Below, piece after piece: positions 37,823-46,781 of a stretch of DNA of 64,000 nt. The stretch comes from Sulfitobacter sp. S223. GTDB lineage: Bacteria > Pseudomonadota > Alphaproteobacteria > Rhodobacterales > Rhodobacteraceae. The notes below the pieces were generated by a model. That model saw nothing but the letters and a program-made list of their open reading frames with translations. It did no database searches and was not told where the DNA came from. Made by a program: the position numbers and the translations under genes. The DNA lies in contig NZ_CP083560.1 in the NCBI RefSeq assembly GCF_025143825.1, positions 2,604,001-2,668,000 on the forward strand. The letters run 5' to 3'. Positions within the stretch are counted from its first letter, which is position 1; each line of letters begins with the position of its first letter.

Positions 37823-39097
37823 TTATTGATCTGCAGCAGGGGGTGTCGCTGCCGCGCGCAATTCGGCAACCAGTGTTTCCAACGCGCTGTCCTGACCGGG
37901 CTGTGCCGGCTCATAAAGCTCAGCCAAGGCCTGCTGCTGCAATGGCACATTGGATGTAACGCTGCCACGTCGGCCTACGGGGCCGAAAAATTCACCGTTC
38001 ATCACGAAATAGACCGCGCCACTTTGACCTGTGCGCAGCGAAGGCGCCTCTTCGAGGGATGGCACATCAAATGTGTCGCCCTTCTGCATGACCGTCTCAA
38101 AGATGTTGGTTCCGTCAGCACCAGTCACACGCACCCATGTCTCGCCTGTTGCCACAACCTGCACAGCAGGTGCAGGACCTTCCAGAACCTGAGGAACGCT
38201 CAGACCGGTTGGTGCCGTTTGCGCGCCAAGTGCTTCGACCAGAGCCGTGTCAACACCACTAGCAATCAAACCTTCATCGCCCGCGGGAGCCACAGGTGCG
38301 GAGGCTGTTTCGAACAACCCGCTCGTACGCGGGTCAAGGGACGCGATCGGGGCATCACGCGCCACCAGTACCGGCACATCAAGTGCGGCCGGACGATACA
38401 GGCGGTCAAGCGCCTCAACACGGGGGGCGTCCTGCAAGGCAGTCGGCGTAGCGACACCGTCAACCATCGCAGTTTCGAGGTTTTCGTTGGCTTGCAACGG
38501 ATCAAGATCGGACAAAACAACCGGCGTTTGGTCTACAGGCGAAACCTGTACGCGCTGGACTTCTTTCAGAACTGTCCAGCCGCCAAAACCGATGGCACCA
38601 ATCAGCGCCATCAATACCAGCATGGATCCGATTGCAGCCGGTTCGATACGCGACATGAAAGAATTGCCGCCGGGCGCAAAAGGCATAACCGGCCGTGAAA
38701 AGATATCATGCTCGGACTGCTGACGGTTCAGGCGCTCTTCGCGGGTAGGTTTACGCACAACCGAGGCTTCGGCAGACATGCCGTGCGCCACGCTGAAACC
38801 GCTTTCGGTGCAGAAGGCTGCAAATGCCTGGTCGGGGTCCATGCCAAGATAGCGCGCATAAGAGCGTACATAACCTGCAATAAAACCGGGGGTGTCAAAC
38901 GCATCTGGATCGGCGTTTTCGATGGCAGCGATATAGGATGCTTTGATCCGCAATTCGCGTTGAACATCAAGAAGGGATTTGCCTAGCGTTGCACGCTCGC
39001 CGCGCATGAGATCACCAAGACGCAGTTCAAAAGCGTCAAAGCCAGACTGCTTTTCCGCCTCTTGCTCAACATTCCTGGAGGCCCAACGCCCGATCAT
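37823..39097 (-). CDS. RodZ-like helix-turn-helix membrane protein
   Basis: A 424-residue protein of the RodZ type (cell-shape, MreB-binding family). An N-terminal HTH_25 domain (LGDLMRGERATLGKSLLDVQRELRIKASYIAAIEN, then GFIAGYVRSYARYLGMDPD) is followed by a basic linker. One transmembrane helix comes next (IGSMLVLMALIGAIGFGGW near residue 160), then a low-complexity periplasmic linker and a C-terminal DUF4115-like domain (TWVRVTGADGTNIFETVMQKGDTFDVP). The start at 39097 is chosen because the conserved part begins soon after it. Confidence 0.87.
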   Translation of the reverse strand: MIGRWASRNVEQEAEKQSGFDAFELRLGDLMRGERATLGKSLLDVQRELRIKASYIAAIENADPDAFDTPGFIAGYVRSYARYLGMDPDQAFAAFCTESGFSVAHGMSAEASVVRKPTREERLNRQQSEHDIFSRPVMPFAPGGNSFMSRIEPAAIGSMLVLMALIGAIGFGGWTVLKEVQRVQVSPVDQTPVVLSDLDPLQANENLETAMVDGVATPTALQDAPRVEALDRLYRPAALDVPVLVARDAPIASLDPRTSGLFETASAPVAPAGDEGLIASGVDTALVEALGAQTAPTGLSVPQVLEGPAPAVQVVATGETWVRVTGADGTNIFETVMQKGDTFDVPSLEEAPSLRTGQSGAVYFVMNGEFFGPVGRRGSVTSNVPLQQQALAELYEPAQPGQDSALETLVAELRAAATPPAADQ

Positions 39098-39216
39098 GCC
39101 AATGCCCTCGCCTCTTATTTTATCGGTACACCCCGACGAACCGAATTTGATTCGCCACACCGCTTTGTTGATAAAATAGTATCACAGCGCAATCGCATTA
39201 GCGAGATATTGACGAC

Positions 39217-40440
39217 TTATCCCGCCTGTTCGGCACGATTCAGCGCACAATGCGACCACAAACCGTCCATCGCGTTCACCAAAGCGTCCATTTCGCGGGG
39301 GCCGTGGACGGGGGATGGGGTAAAACGCAACCGTTCGGTTCCACGAGGCACTGTGGGAAAATTGATCGGCTGAACGTATATGCCGTAATCATCCAGCAAC
39401 ATATCGGACAGCATCTTGGTGTGAACTGGGTTGCCAACAATTACCGGCACGATGTGACTGCCGTGATCAATAATCGGCAGACCTAATCCCTTAAGCCGCA
39501 ACTTCAGTGCTTTTGCCTGTTGCTGATGCTTTTCGCGCAGCTCTGGCGCACGCTTGAGATAGGCGACAGAGGCCGCAGCACCGGCAGCGACCGCTGGAGG
39601 AAGTGACGTGGTAAAGATGAAGCCCGGCGCATAGGATCGGATAGCATCGCACATCTTCGCGCTCGCCGCGATATAACCGCCCATGACGCCATAGGCTTTG
39701 GCCAGCGTCCCGTTGATGATGTCCAGACGGTGCATCAGGCGGTCACGTTCGGCCACCCCTGCCCCGCGCGGACCGTACATGCCAACAGCGTGCACTTCGT
39801 CAATATAGGTGAGCGCGCCGAATTCATCCGCCAGATCACAAATGTCTTCAATAGGGCCAAAATCACCATCCATAGAATAGATGGATTCAAACGCGATCAG
39901 TTTGGGCGCATCGCTGTCATCGGCTTCCAGCAGCTCGCGCAGGTGCGCAACATCGTTGTGACGGAAGATACGCTTTGCCCCGCCGTTGCGACGCACACCT
40001 TCAATCATGCTCGCGTGGTTCAAGGCGTCCGAATAGATGATCAGCCCCGGAAACAACTTGGGCAGCGTGCTAAGCGTGGCATCATTGGCAATATAGGCCG
40101 ACGTGAATAGCAGTGCGGCTTCTTTACCGTGCAGATCGGCTAGTTCGGCCTCAAGACGTTTGTGGTAGACCGTCGTGCCCGAGATGTTGCGCGTGCCGCC
40201 CGATCCGGCGCCGGTCGCCTCGATCGCTTCATGCATCGCCTGACGCACGACTTCATTCTGGCCCATGCCAAGGTAGTCATTGCCGCACCAGACGGTGATG
40301 TCTTTTTCACTTCCGTCAGGTTTGGTCCAGACGGCATGCGGAAAATTGCCATTGCGGCGCTCGATGTCGATGAAGGTGCGGTAGCGACCTTCGTCATGCA
40401 GGCGCTCAATCGCCTGATCAAGCTGTTCGGAATAGGTCAT
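39217..40440 (-). CDS. hemA: 5-aminolevulinate synthase
   Basis: PLP enzyme that condenses glycine with succinyl-CoA to 5-aminolevulinate, the C4 entry to heme typical of alphaproteobacteria. At 407 residues it matches the family. Visible motifs are the glycine-rich [34 protein letters not shown], the PLP lysine in [13 protein letters not shown] and [20 protein letters not shown]. The start at 40440 ([11 protein letters not shown]) agrees with the family. The 311-base gap upstream holds its promoter and that of the divergent peptidase. Confidence 0.97.
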   Translation of the reverse strand: MTYSEQLDQAIERLHDEGRYRTFIDIERRNGNFPHAVWTKPDGSEKDITVWCGNDYLGMGQNEVVRQAMHEAIEATGAGSGGTRNISGTTVYHKRLEAELADLHGKEAALLFTSAYIANDATLSTLPKLFPGLIIYSDALNHASMIEGVRRNGGAKRIFRHNDVAHLRELLEADDSDAPKLIAFESIYSMDGDFGPIEDICDLADEFGALTYIDEVHAVGMYGPRGAGVAERDRLMHRLDIINGTLAKAYGVMGGYIAASAKMCDAIRSYAPGFIFTTSLPPAVAAGAAASVAYLKRAPELREKHQQQAKALKLRLKGLGLPIIDHGSHIVPVIVGNPVHTKMLSDMLLDDYGIYVQPINFPTVPRGTERLRFTPSPVHGPREMDALVNAMDGLWSHCALNRAEQAG

Positions 40441-40751
40441 ACGCGTCTCCGTCCGGTAGGGGCACTGCAAGCCCCCAAGTCACTCATCTTAGAACCGATA
40501 TAGAATTCACCGCTTGTGTTCAATGGCCTAGGGACGCACGCAATGTCGCAGGGCAGACCCAAAGCGATAGAAGCGTTCCGATTCAGCAAGATAGCCTTTG
40601 ATTGCAGTAAGCAGACACGCACTGGACAGCGCCCGTTAGCGCGACCAAGACCTGATAAGTGCAGCCGCCTCCTGTCTGCGCTGTCACGCTCTGGACACGG
40701 GCGTAAGGCCTGATAGGGTCGCGGAAAATCCCCTTTTAACGGAGCTTTCCC
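40441..40751. other. Divergent intergenic region hemA / M20 peptidase
   Basis: About 311 bases without a gene I can support. Small open frames here lack ribosome-binding sites and protein-like composition. No clear operator, riboswitch or hairpin is visible. Confidence 0.55.
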
Positions 40752-42128
40752 ATGTCCCTAGATGCCGTGCTTGCCCAAATCGACAAGGATCTTCCAGCCG
40801 CGACCGAGCGGTTGCTGGATTTGCTGCGGATCAAGTCCATCTCCACCGATCCCGCCTTTAAACAAGACTGTCAGGACGCTGCGGACTGGCTAGTGGCGGA
40901 CCTGCAAAGCCTTGGCATCGACGCGCAAAAACGCCCAACCCCCGGTCACCCGATGGTAGTGGGCCATGTCGGCCCTGAAAACGGCAAGCCGCACCTGCTG
41001 TTTTATGGCCACTATGATGTGCAGCCGGTGGATCCGCTGAACCTATGGGATCGTGACCCGTTCGACCCGGCAATCGAGGAAACAGATGCTGGGACTGTGA
41101 TCCGTGGACGCGGCGCCGCCGATGACAAAGGGCAGTTGATGACTTTTGTCGAAGCTTTCCGGGCGTGGAAAGAGGTCAAAGGCGAGTGGCCATGCCGCAT
41201 CACCTTCTTCTTCGAAGGTGAAGAAGAATCAGGTTCGCCGTCGTTGGTGCCTTTCATGGAAGAGAATGCGGAAGAATTGCGCGCTGATTTCGCTATGATC
41301 TGCGACACCGGCATGTTCCAAAGCCGCACGCCCGCCATCACCACGATGCTGCGCGGCCTGCTGGGTGAAGAGCTGACCATCACAGCCCCGTCAAAGGACC
41401 TGCATTCAGGCATGTTCGGCGGAATCGCCATGAACCCGATCCGCGTGCTGTCGCGCATTATTGCATCTTTGCACGATGACGAAGGAAAGATCACGATCCC
41501 CGGCTTTTACGATGGCGTGCCGGAACTACCGGATGAGCTGGAAGCGCAGTGGCAGGGCCTTGCCTTTGATCACGCAGGCTTTCTGGGGGATGTAGGGCTG
41601 TCGGTTCCGGCTGGCGAGCAGGATCGCACCCCGCTCGAGATGATCTGGTCGCGTCCGACATGCGAAGTTAACGGCATCGGCGGCGGCTATCAGGGCGACG
41701 GGTTCAAAACCGTCCTGCCCTCGCAGGCCAGCGCCAAGATTTCCTTCCGCCTTGTGGGCGATCAGGACCCCCTTGCCATCCGCGAGAACTTTCGCGCTAT
41801 GGTGCAGGATATGCTGCCAGCAGATTGCACGGTTGAATGGAAAGACCACGGCGCCAGCCGGGCATCTGGTACGGCGACCGATGATCCTGCCTTTGGCAAA
41901 GCTCTTAAGGCATTAAGCGATGAATGGAACGTCCCCGCTGCCTTTATCGGGTGCGGTGGTTCGATCCCGATTGCAGGGCATTTCCAGAATATCCTTGAGA
42001 CGCCACCCGTCCTGATCGGATTTGGCAAGGACGACGATCAAATCCATTCACCCAATGAAAAGTACGACATGGAGAGCTTCCACAAAGGCATCCGTTCTTG
42101 GGCGCGGATTTTGGATGCTCTGACCTGA
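40752..42128 (+). CDS. M20-family metallopeptidase (dipeptidase type)
   Basis: A 458-residue dizinc peptidase of the M20 family (carnosinase/CPG2 type). Metal-ligand motifs run in order: LLFYGHYDVQP, RGAADDKGQLM, the general-base pair FFFEGEEESGS, MICDTGMF and a final IHSPNEKYDM. The lid domain contains KDLHSGMFGG. It probably hydrolyses dipeptides in the cytosol, since no signal peptide is seen. ACGGAG upstream of the ATG at 40752 supports the start. A strong stem-loop follows the gene. Confidence 0.92.
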   Translation: MSLDAVLAQIDKDLPAATERLLDLLRIKSISTDPAFKQDCQDAADWLVADLQSLGIDAQKRPTPGHPMVVGHVGPENGKPHLLFYGHYDVQPVDPLNLWDRDPFDPAIEETDAGTVIRGRGAADDKGQLMTFVEAFRAWKEVKGEWPCRITFFFEGEEESGSPSLVPFMEENAEELRADFAMICDTGMFQSRTPAITTMLRGLLGEELTITAPSKDLHSGMFGGIAMNPIRVLSRIIASLHDDEGKITIPGFYDGVPELPDELEAQWQGLAFDHAGFLGDVGLSVPAGEQDRTPLEMIWSRPTCEVNGIGGGYQGDGFKTVLPSQASAKISFRLVGDQDPLAIRENFRAMVQDMLPADCTVEWKDHGASRASGTATDDPAFGKALKALSDEWNVPAAFIGCGGSIPIAGHFQNILETPPVLIGFGKDDDQIHSPNEKYDMESFHKGIRSWARILDALT

Positions 42129-42142
42129 GGGATCAAATTTGA

Positions 42143-42187
42143 TTGGGGCGAATTGCGCAGTTTCAACAAACTGACGATTTGCCCCAA
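42143..42187 (+). terminator. Strong two-part stem-loop downstream of the M20 peptidase
   Basis: An 11-pair outer stem (TTGGGGCGAAT with ATTTGCCCCAA, one G-U pair) encloses a small internal loop and a 6-pair inner stem CAGTTT-CAAC-AAACTG. It starts 15 bases after the stop codon. No T-run follows, so it may act as a rho-dependent end, an mRNA-stabilising structure or something else. Confidence 0.5.
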
Positions 42188-42333
42188 TGGCAGCTATAAG
42201 CCCCTCGGGTGGAGTACTCCGCCACCGTCAATCATGCTCAAGAACCGGGACTGGATAGGCAACGTTGCCAGATGATGCATTTGCGCGCTAAGCTGGCCGG
42301 ATAATCCGGTCACGCGCAACGCAGGAGACCATT

Positions 42334-42627
42334 GTGGCAGTATACATCATTGGGCAGATGGAAATTCACAGCCGGGACTGGATGGAAGAGTATTTTGCGA
42401 AAATACCCGACTTGGTGAGCTTTCATAATGGAGCGTTCAGGGTGCGCGGCGGCAATCCGGCATGCCTTGAGGGGGACAGGAAGGTGCCGGACGCTGCTTT
42501 CATTATTGAGTTCCCAGACCGCGTTCACGCAGAGACATTCTGGAATTCAGACGAGTTCCAGTCCCTTGCGGTCTTGCGTCGCTCCGGCTCGTCTCTGAAC
42601 GCCATCCTCACCGATGGGCTGGAGTAA
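42334..42627 (+). CDS. DUF1330 family protein
   Basis: A 97-residue dimeric alpha-beta barrel-type small protein of the DUF1330 group. It shows AVYIIGQMEIHSRDWMEEYF, FRVRGGNPACLEGD and FIIEFPDRVHAETFWNSDEFQ. The family has no established reaction. GTG start at 42334, supported by GGAG seven bases upstream (GCAGGAGACCATTGTGG). It stands alone, with a 260-base gap after it. Confidence 0.85.
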   Translation: MAVYIIGQMEIHSRDWMEEYFAKIPDLVSFHNGAFRVRGGNPACLEGDRKVPDAAFIIEFPDRVHAETFWNSDEFQSLAVLRRSGSSLNAILTDGLE

Positions 42628-42813
42628 CCAGATTTCTACGAAGTCCGCACAGCCGACCCAGCCTCGGTGCCGGCCTTCTGCGCGGGCGCCGCGAAGGGCC
42701 GCCTCGAGCCCATAATTAACAATTTTCTGTGCCGCGGCTAAAGTCGGCTTTCGGGAGACCGGAATTTAAAAACATGTAATCCCGATCCGAACGCAAGTTA
42801 GCTATTCGTTCAG

Positions 42814-42846
42814 CGCTGCAAGGCAGCTTTCCCGAAGCGGTCTTTG
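42814..42846 (+). repeat. Degenerate intergenic repeat, copy 1
   Basis: CGCTGC-AAG-CAGC-TT...AAGCGGTC-TTG here resembles the segment at 54470-54504, with about 24 of 33 positions alike by eye. Both are in gene-free DNA. The gap 42628-42886 otherwise shows nothing I recognise. Confidence 0.4.
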
Positions 42847-42886
42847 CCGCACTCAACAGCCGACGGCACAGATGTCATTGATTGTA

Positions 42887-44356
42887 TTATGCCTGAGATG
42901 CCCCATACCCCGCACGGCGGCCAAATACAGCGCCTGACGTGAGGCCCGACCCGCCCGGGTAGCCCGCAAAAAAGACGCCGCCGACGATCTCGCCACATGC
43001 AAACAGGCCTGCAATTGTTGAGCCGTCCTCCCTTAGGACGCCACCCTTGGCGTCTACTTTCAATCCACCATAAGTGAATGTTATCCCGCCAGTGACTGGA
43101 AACGCGCGGAAGGGTCCTTTGTCGATTTTCTGGGCCCAGTTTGATTTTGGCGGCGTCAAGCCATCGGTTGCTTTGCCATCCAGAACGGTTGGATCAAACG
43201 CGGTTTGGGCATCCACCGCATCGTTGTAAGCGTCAAGCGTAGCGGTGGCAGCCTCTGCGTTTACGCCAGTCATCAGGGGCACCAGCGCCTCCAAGGTTTC
43301 AGCTTCCACAAAATGGGCGTCATGAAACCTGTATTCGGCATAGAGAAGTTCGAATACTTTGCTGTCAAAGATCTGCCAAGCAAACTGGCCTGGCTGCTCA
43401 AGAATGGCGGCACCATACTGCGCATAGGTATAGTTGCGGAAATTAGCACCTTCATCGACAAAGCGCGCACCGTCGGCATTCAGCATAACGCCCAAGAAAT
43501 AAGAGATTTTGCGGTAGTTTTTGCGTTCGCCAGCAGGCAGGTCAAGATTTCCGAAGTCGGCCATATGCAAGTCCATCGGAGTTGCATGGCATCCAGCATA
43601 GAGACCATATTCAGCAGCGCCTACTTCGTTTGCCATTGTCAGCCCGTCGCCGGTATTGTGCGGCGTGCCACGCACTTTTGCGGCTTTCCAGTTCGGGCCC
43701 ATATGTTTGACCCGCATCTCGTCATTTGCCTCAAATCCACCGGAGGCAAGGATCACAGCATCAGCGTGCAGGACCTCATCACCGACGCGCACCCCAACGA
43801 CCTGGCCATCCTCGGTCACCAGACCTGTGACAGCACTATTGTAGCGAACGACACCGCCCATCCGCTCAACTGCCGCCAACTCCATGTCGAAAAGGCCAAC
43901 CCCTTCGTTCTCTGCCGCCAGCGTCAGGCCGCCCCAAAACACATGACGTCCATCTTTTTCAAAACTTTGTCGGCTATAGATCGGCTCGAACTTCACGTCA
44001 TGCGAAGCAAGCCAGCGCATCGTTTCGCCCGACAGGTTGACGAGCGCTTCTTGCTCCTCGGACAGCGGACGGCCGTCGTTGAAGCCCAACAGGTCATTGC
44101 CGAATTTCTCTGTGTCATAGCCCCCGAAATCAGCGTTCTGCACCCGAGGGTCATCGGGGTTGCGCAACAGCGGCAAAAGATCCTCTGCCCCGTCATAGGC
44201 AAACCGCATGGCACCTGCCGTGTACTTCGTATTGCCCCCCGCCAAAGCCTGATCGGCCTTTTCCAGCAGGGTCACCTGCGCCCCTTTTTCCAACGCTGCG
44301 ATCGCGGCACAAAGGGCGGCGTTACCTGTTCCGACGACAATCACTGATTTTGACAC
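42887..44356 (-). CDS. FAD-dependent dehydrogenase, tricarballylate dehydrogenase TcuA-like
   Basis: A 489-residue flavoprotein of the fumarate reductase/succinate dehydrogenase flavoprotein fold. It has the Rossmann motif VIVVGTGNAALCAAIAALEKGAQVTLLEKA, the AGGNTKYTAGAMRFA block, ILASGGFEANDEMRVKHMG, RGTPHNTGDGL and the C-terminal AGLFACGEIVGGVFFAGYPGGSGLTSGAVFG. This pattern is like TcuA, which oxidises tricarballylate to cis-aconitate. I use the GTG at 44356 (VSKSVIVVG) preceded by AGAGGAAA; the longer frame would cross the operator and the divergent gene. No TcuB-like partner is seen nearby. Confidence 0.83.
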   Translation of the reverse strand: MSKSVIVVGTGNAALCAAIAALEKGAQVTLLEKADQALAGGNTKYTAGAMRFAYDGAEDLLPLLRNPDDPRVQNADFGGYDTEKFGNDLLGFNDGRPLSEEQEALVNLSGETMRWLASHDVKFEPIYSRQSFEKDGRHVFWGGLTLAAENEGVGLFDMELAAVERMGGVVRYNSAVTGLVTEDGQVVGVRVGDEVLHADAVILASGGFEANDEMRVKHMGPNWKAAKVRGTPHNTGDGLTMANEVGAAEYGLYAGCHATPMDLHMADFGNLDLPAGERKNYRKISYFLGVMLNADGARFVDEGANFRNYTYAQYGAAILEQPGQFAWQIFDSKVFELLYAEYRFHDAHFVEAETLEALVPLMTGVNAEAATATLDAYNDAVDAQTAFDPTVLDGKATDGLTPPKSNWAQKIDKGPFRAFPVTGGITFTYGGLKVDAKGGVLREDGSTIAGLFACGEIVGGVFFAGYPGGSGLTSGAVFGRRAGYGASQA

Positions 44357-44380
44357 TGGTGTTTCCTCTTCACATCTATA

Positions 44381-44400
44381 TTGTATCCAAGCGGATACAA
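44381..44400. promoter_or_regulatory. Palindromic operator candidate for the GntR regulator
   Basis: TTGTATCC-N4-GGATACAA, a perfect 8+8 inverted repeat. It lies in the 60-base gap between the TcuA-like start (44356, minus) and the GntR start (44417, plus). The TTGTAT/ATACAA half-site style fits FadR-subfamily GntR proteins, and the position suits control of both divergent genes. Confidence 0.75.
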
Positions 44401-44416
44401 TTTGGACCTCACTAAG

Positions 44417-45067
44417 ATGAACAGCACAGAATTGCAAGACATGTCTCAAGGAGAACTCGCGTACCATCGTTTGCATGCGGCGATTCGAGCGGGGGAATTC
44501 CTACCGGGTGACCGTCTGCGCGAGATAGACGTTGCAAAAAAACTGGACCTATCGCGCACACCGGTGCGCGAAGCCTTGCGCAAGCTTGAGAACGACGGGA
44601 TCGTCGAGCATCGCCCCCGTTTAGGCGCTGTCATTCGCACCCTGAGCACCACAGAAATCGTTGAGCTCTACGAAATGCGGCTCGTCCTTGAACGTACCGC
44701 TGCAGAGATGGCAGCCAAACATGCAAACCCCGCCGAGGTCGACCTCCTCAAGGAAATCAACGAACAAATTGATGGCGCGGGGCAAGACACCCCCCGCGCA
44801 GCCGCCCTTAATCAGGATTTTCACCGCAGCATATACCTCGCTACCCGCAACCGCTTTCTGCTGGCTTCGGCCCGTGCGCTTAACAATGCGTTGATTTTAC
44901 TGGGGCCGACCACGCTGGATGACGAAGCGCGGATCAAAACGGTCAGCAGTCAGCACGAACAGATCATCACAGCTATCGCCGCAGGGGATCAACAGGCGGC
45001 GGGTGACGCGGCAGAGGCGCATTTGCAGACCTCCCTGCGCCACAGGCTCAAGGTGTTACAATCGTGA
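44417..45067 (+). CDS. GntR-family regulator (FCD type) of the tricarboxylate cluster
   Basis: A 216-residue FCD-type regulator. The winged helix reads LREIDVAKKLDLSRTPVREALRKLENDGIVEHRPRLGAVIR. The C-terminal helical domain has RLVLERTAAEMAA, DFHRSIYLATRN and SQHEQIITAIAAGD with the usual acidic and histidine ligand positions. I start at the ATG 44417, because the upstream TTG at 44381 would make the operator part of the coding region. The stop overlaps the next gene's start. It probably represses itself and the divergent dehydrogenase, relieved by a carboxylate. Confidence 0.9.
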   Translation: MNSTELQDMSQGELAYHRLHAAIRAGEFLPGDRLREIDVAKKLDLSRTPVREALRKLENDGIVEHRPRLGAVIRTLSTTEIVELYEMRLVLERTAAEMAAKHANPAEVDLLKEINEQIDGAGQDTPRAAALNQDFHRSIYLATRNRFLLASARALNNALILLGPTTLDDEARIKTVSSQHEQIITAIAAGDQQAAGDAAEAHLQTSLRHRLKVLQS

Positions 45068-46098
45068 TGCCGCGTCTGTACGCTTTTGCGGTCGCTGGAA
45101 TTGGTGTTCTTGCTTTCAAGATTATGCACTTGCCCCTGCCTTGGTTGCTCGGGCCGATCTTTGCCTGCCTGATCGCCTCATTGGCCGGTGTGCCGATGCG
45201 TGGGATCAAACTGGTGAACGATGCAATGCGCACTATTTTGGGCGTAGCTGTAGGTGCGACATTCACAACCACCCTACTGGGTTCCATGGTGGGGATGTGG
45301 CCGACCTTACTGATGATCCCCGTAATGACCGGCTGTATCGGAGTGGTCGGCGTGCTATATTTTCAACGGCTCTGGGGCTTTGATTTTGCGACCAGTTACT
45401 ATTCCTCCATGCCCGGCGGCTTACAGGATATGCTTGTCTTTGGAGAGGAAGCTGGCGGCGATGTGCGCGCCCTGTCGCTCATCCATGCCACGCGGGTTAT
45501 GGTGATTGTCGTTGTGCTGCCGTTTTTACTGACGTGGGTCTGGGACGCTGATCTAAGCAACCCTCCGGGTGCCCCCGCAGCCAGTATTGAACCGGTTCAA
45601 CTGGGGCTTATGGTGTTTTGCGCTCTCGCCGGGTGGCAGATCGCAAAACTGGCAGGCATGTTTGGCGCTACAATTCTGGGCCCGCTTCTGCTGGCCGCGG
45701 CATTTGCACTGACCGGAATTCTAAACCACCGCCCACCGGCAGAGGCGATCTGGGCCGCGCAGTTCTTTATCGGCATGAGCGTGGGGACCAAATACGCAGG
45801 TGTCACCATGGCCGAAGTGCGCACGGATGTGACGGCAGGTCTAGGGTTTTGCGTGATCCTTCTGGTGCTGACCATCATCTTTGCCGAGACCATTCACCTT
45901 GCTGGCCTTGCCCCGCCAATGGAAACGATCCTTGCCTTTGCGCCGGGCGGGCAGGCAGAGTTGACTGTGCTGGCTTTGATCGTGGGGGCAGATATGGCCT
46001 TTGTGGTGGCGCATCATGTGCTACGCATGTTCGTGGTCATTCTTGGTGCGCCGCTTTTCGTACGATTGTTTGATGTCGACACTGAACAAAGGAAATAA
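45067..46098 (+). CDS. AbrB-family integral membrane protein (PF05145 type)
   Basis: A 343-residue membrane protein with about ten hydrophobic helices in two similar halves. The family signatures are LPLPWLLGPIFACLIASL, SYYSSMPGGLQDMLVFGEEAGGD and, in the second half, LGPLLLAAAFALTG with APGGQAELTVLALIVGADMAFVVAHHVLR. These AbrB/ammonia-monooxygenase-like proteins are putative transporters or regulators of unknown substrate, despite the name. The start overlaps the GntR stop, so both are translated from one message. Confidence 0.87.
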   Translation: MPRLYAFAVAGIGVLAFKIMHLPLPWLLGPIFACLIASLAGVPMRGIKLVNDAMRTILGVAVGATFTTTLLGSMVGMWPTLLMIPVMTGCIGVVGVLYFQRLWGFDFATSYYSSMPGGLQDMLVFGEEAGGDVRALSLIHATRVMVIVVVLPFLLTWVWDADLSNPPGAPAASIEPVQLGLMVFCALAGWQIAKLAGMFGATILGPLLLAAAFALTGILNHRPPAEAIWAAQFFIGMSVGTKYAGVTMAEVRTDVTAGLGFCVILLVLTIIFAETIHLAGLAPPMETILAFAPGGQAELTVLALIVGADMAFVVAHHVLRMFVVILGAPLFVRLFDVDTEQRK

Positions 46099-46100
46099 CG

Positions 46101-46781
46101 ATGCAAGCGGAGTTGAAAACACTGGCACGGGACGGCGTGTTGCGCGTGGCAATCAATACTGGCAATCGCGCGTTGGTCCAGCAGGATGGCAGCAATCTGA
46201 CGGGCGTAAGCCCCGCGCTGGCCGAAAGACTGGCTCAAGAGATCGGCGCGCGGATGGAGCCCGTTGTCTACAGCGGCGCAGGCAAAGTCTTTGATGATGC
46301 ATACCTCGATAAGTGGGACGTGGGCTTTCTTGCGATTGATCCGATGCGGGCCGAAAAAATCGCCTTTACCCGGCCCTATATTGTGATTGAGGCGACCTAT
46401 GCGGTGCGCAGCGATGCGCCATTCAAAGATGTAGAGGATGTGGATGCTGCGGGCGTAAAGGTATTAACATCGACAGGCTCAGCCTATGATATGCATCTGA
46501 CCAAGAGCCTCCAACATGCCGCGCTAGAACGCTCGGGTACGCCGCCCGAAAGCTTTGAGGAATTCCGCGCAGGCCGATGTGATGCCGTGGCCGGTGTCCG
46601 TGCCTCACTGGAGGGTGCTTTTGCAAGGTCGCCCGACATCCGCATTTTGTCCGGTGTCTTGACCTCCGTGCGCCAAGCGATGGTACTGCCTGACAACACA
46701 GACCCGCGCATCGCGGCGCTCAATGACTTTGTGGACCGCGCAATCAAAGACGGGTTCGTCGCGGCCGCGCAAAACGCCTAA
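46101..46781 (+). CDS. Solute-binding-type (SBP family 3) protein lacking a signal peptide
   Basis: A 226-residue protein with the bilobal amino-acid-binding fold (VLRVAINTGNRALVQQ, GVSPALAERLAQEIGARMEPVVY, WDVGFLAIDPMRAEKIAFTRPYIVIEATYAV). It has no signal peptide: the ATG at 46101 has AAAGGAAAT in front and sits two bases after the preceding stop. It should therefore stay in the cytosol, unlike ordinary binding proteins. Possible roles are a small-molecule sensor, a partner of the AbrB membrane protein or an enzyme of the dehydratase type. It shares four bases with the convergent dehydrogenase gene. Confidence 0.85.
   Translation: MQAELKTLARDGVLRVAINTGNRALVQQDGSNLTGVSPALAERLAQEIGARMEPVVYSGAGKVFDDAYLDKWDVGFLAIDPMRAEKIAFTRPYIVIEATYAVRSDAPFKDVEDVDAAGVKVLTSTGSAYDMHLTKSLQHAALERSGTPPESFEEFRAGRCDAVAGVRASLEGAFARSPDIRILSGVLTSVRQAMVLPDNTDPRIAALNDFVDRAIKDGFVAAAQNA

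Noticed and set aside
40516..40713. 65-codon frame between hemA and the M20 peptidase
   Set aside because: Low-complexity basic product with no start signal and no similarity that I recognise.
46101..46160. Possible missed signal peptide for the binding-type protein
   Set aside because: Two-base spacing from the preceding stop and a good ribosome-binding site leave no room for one.
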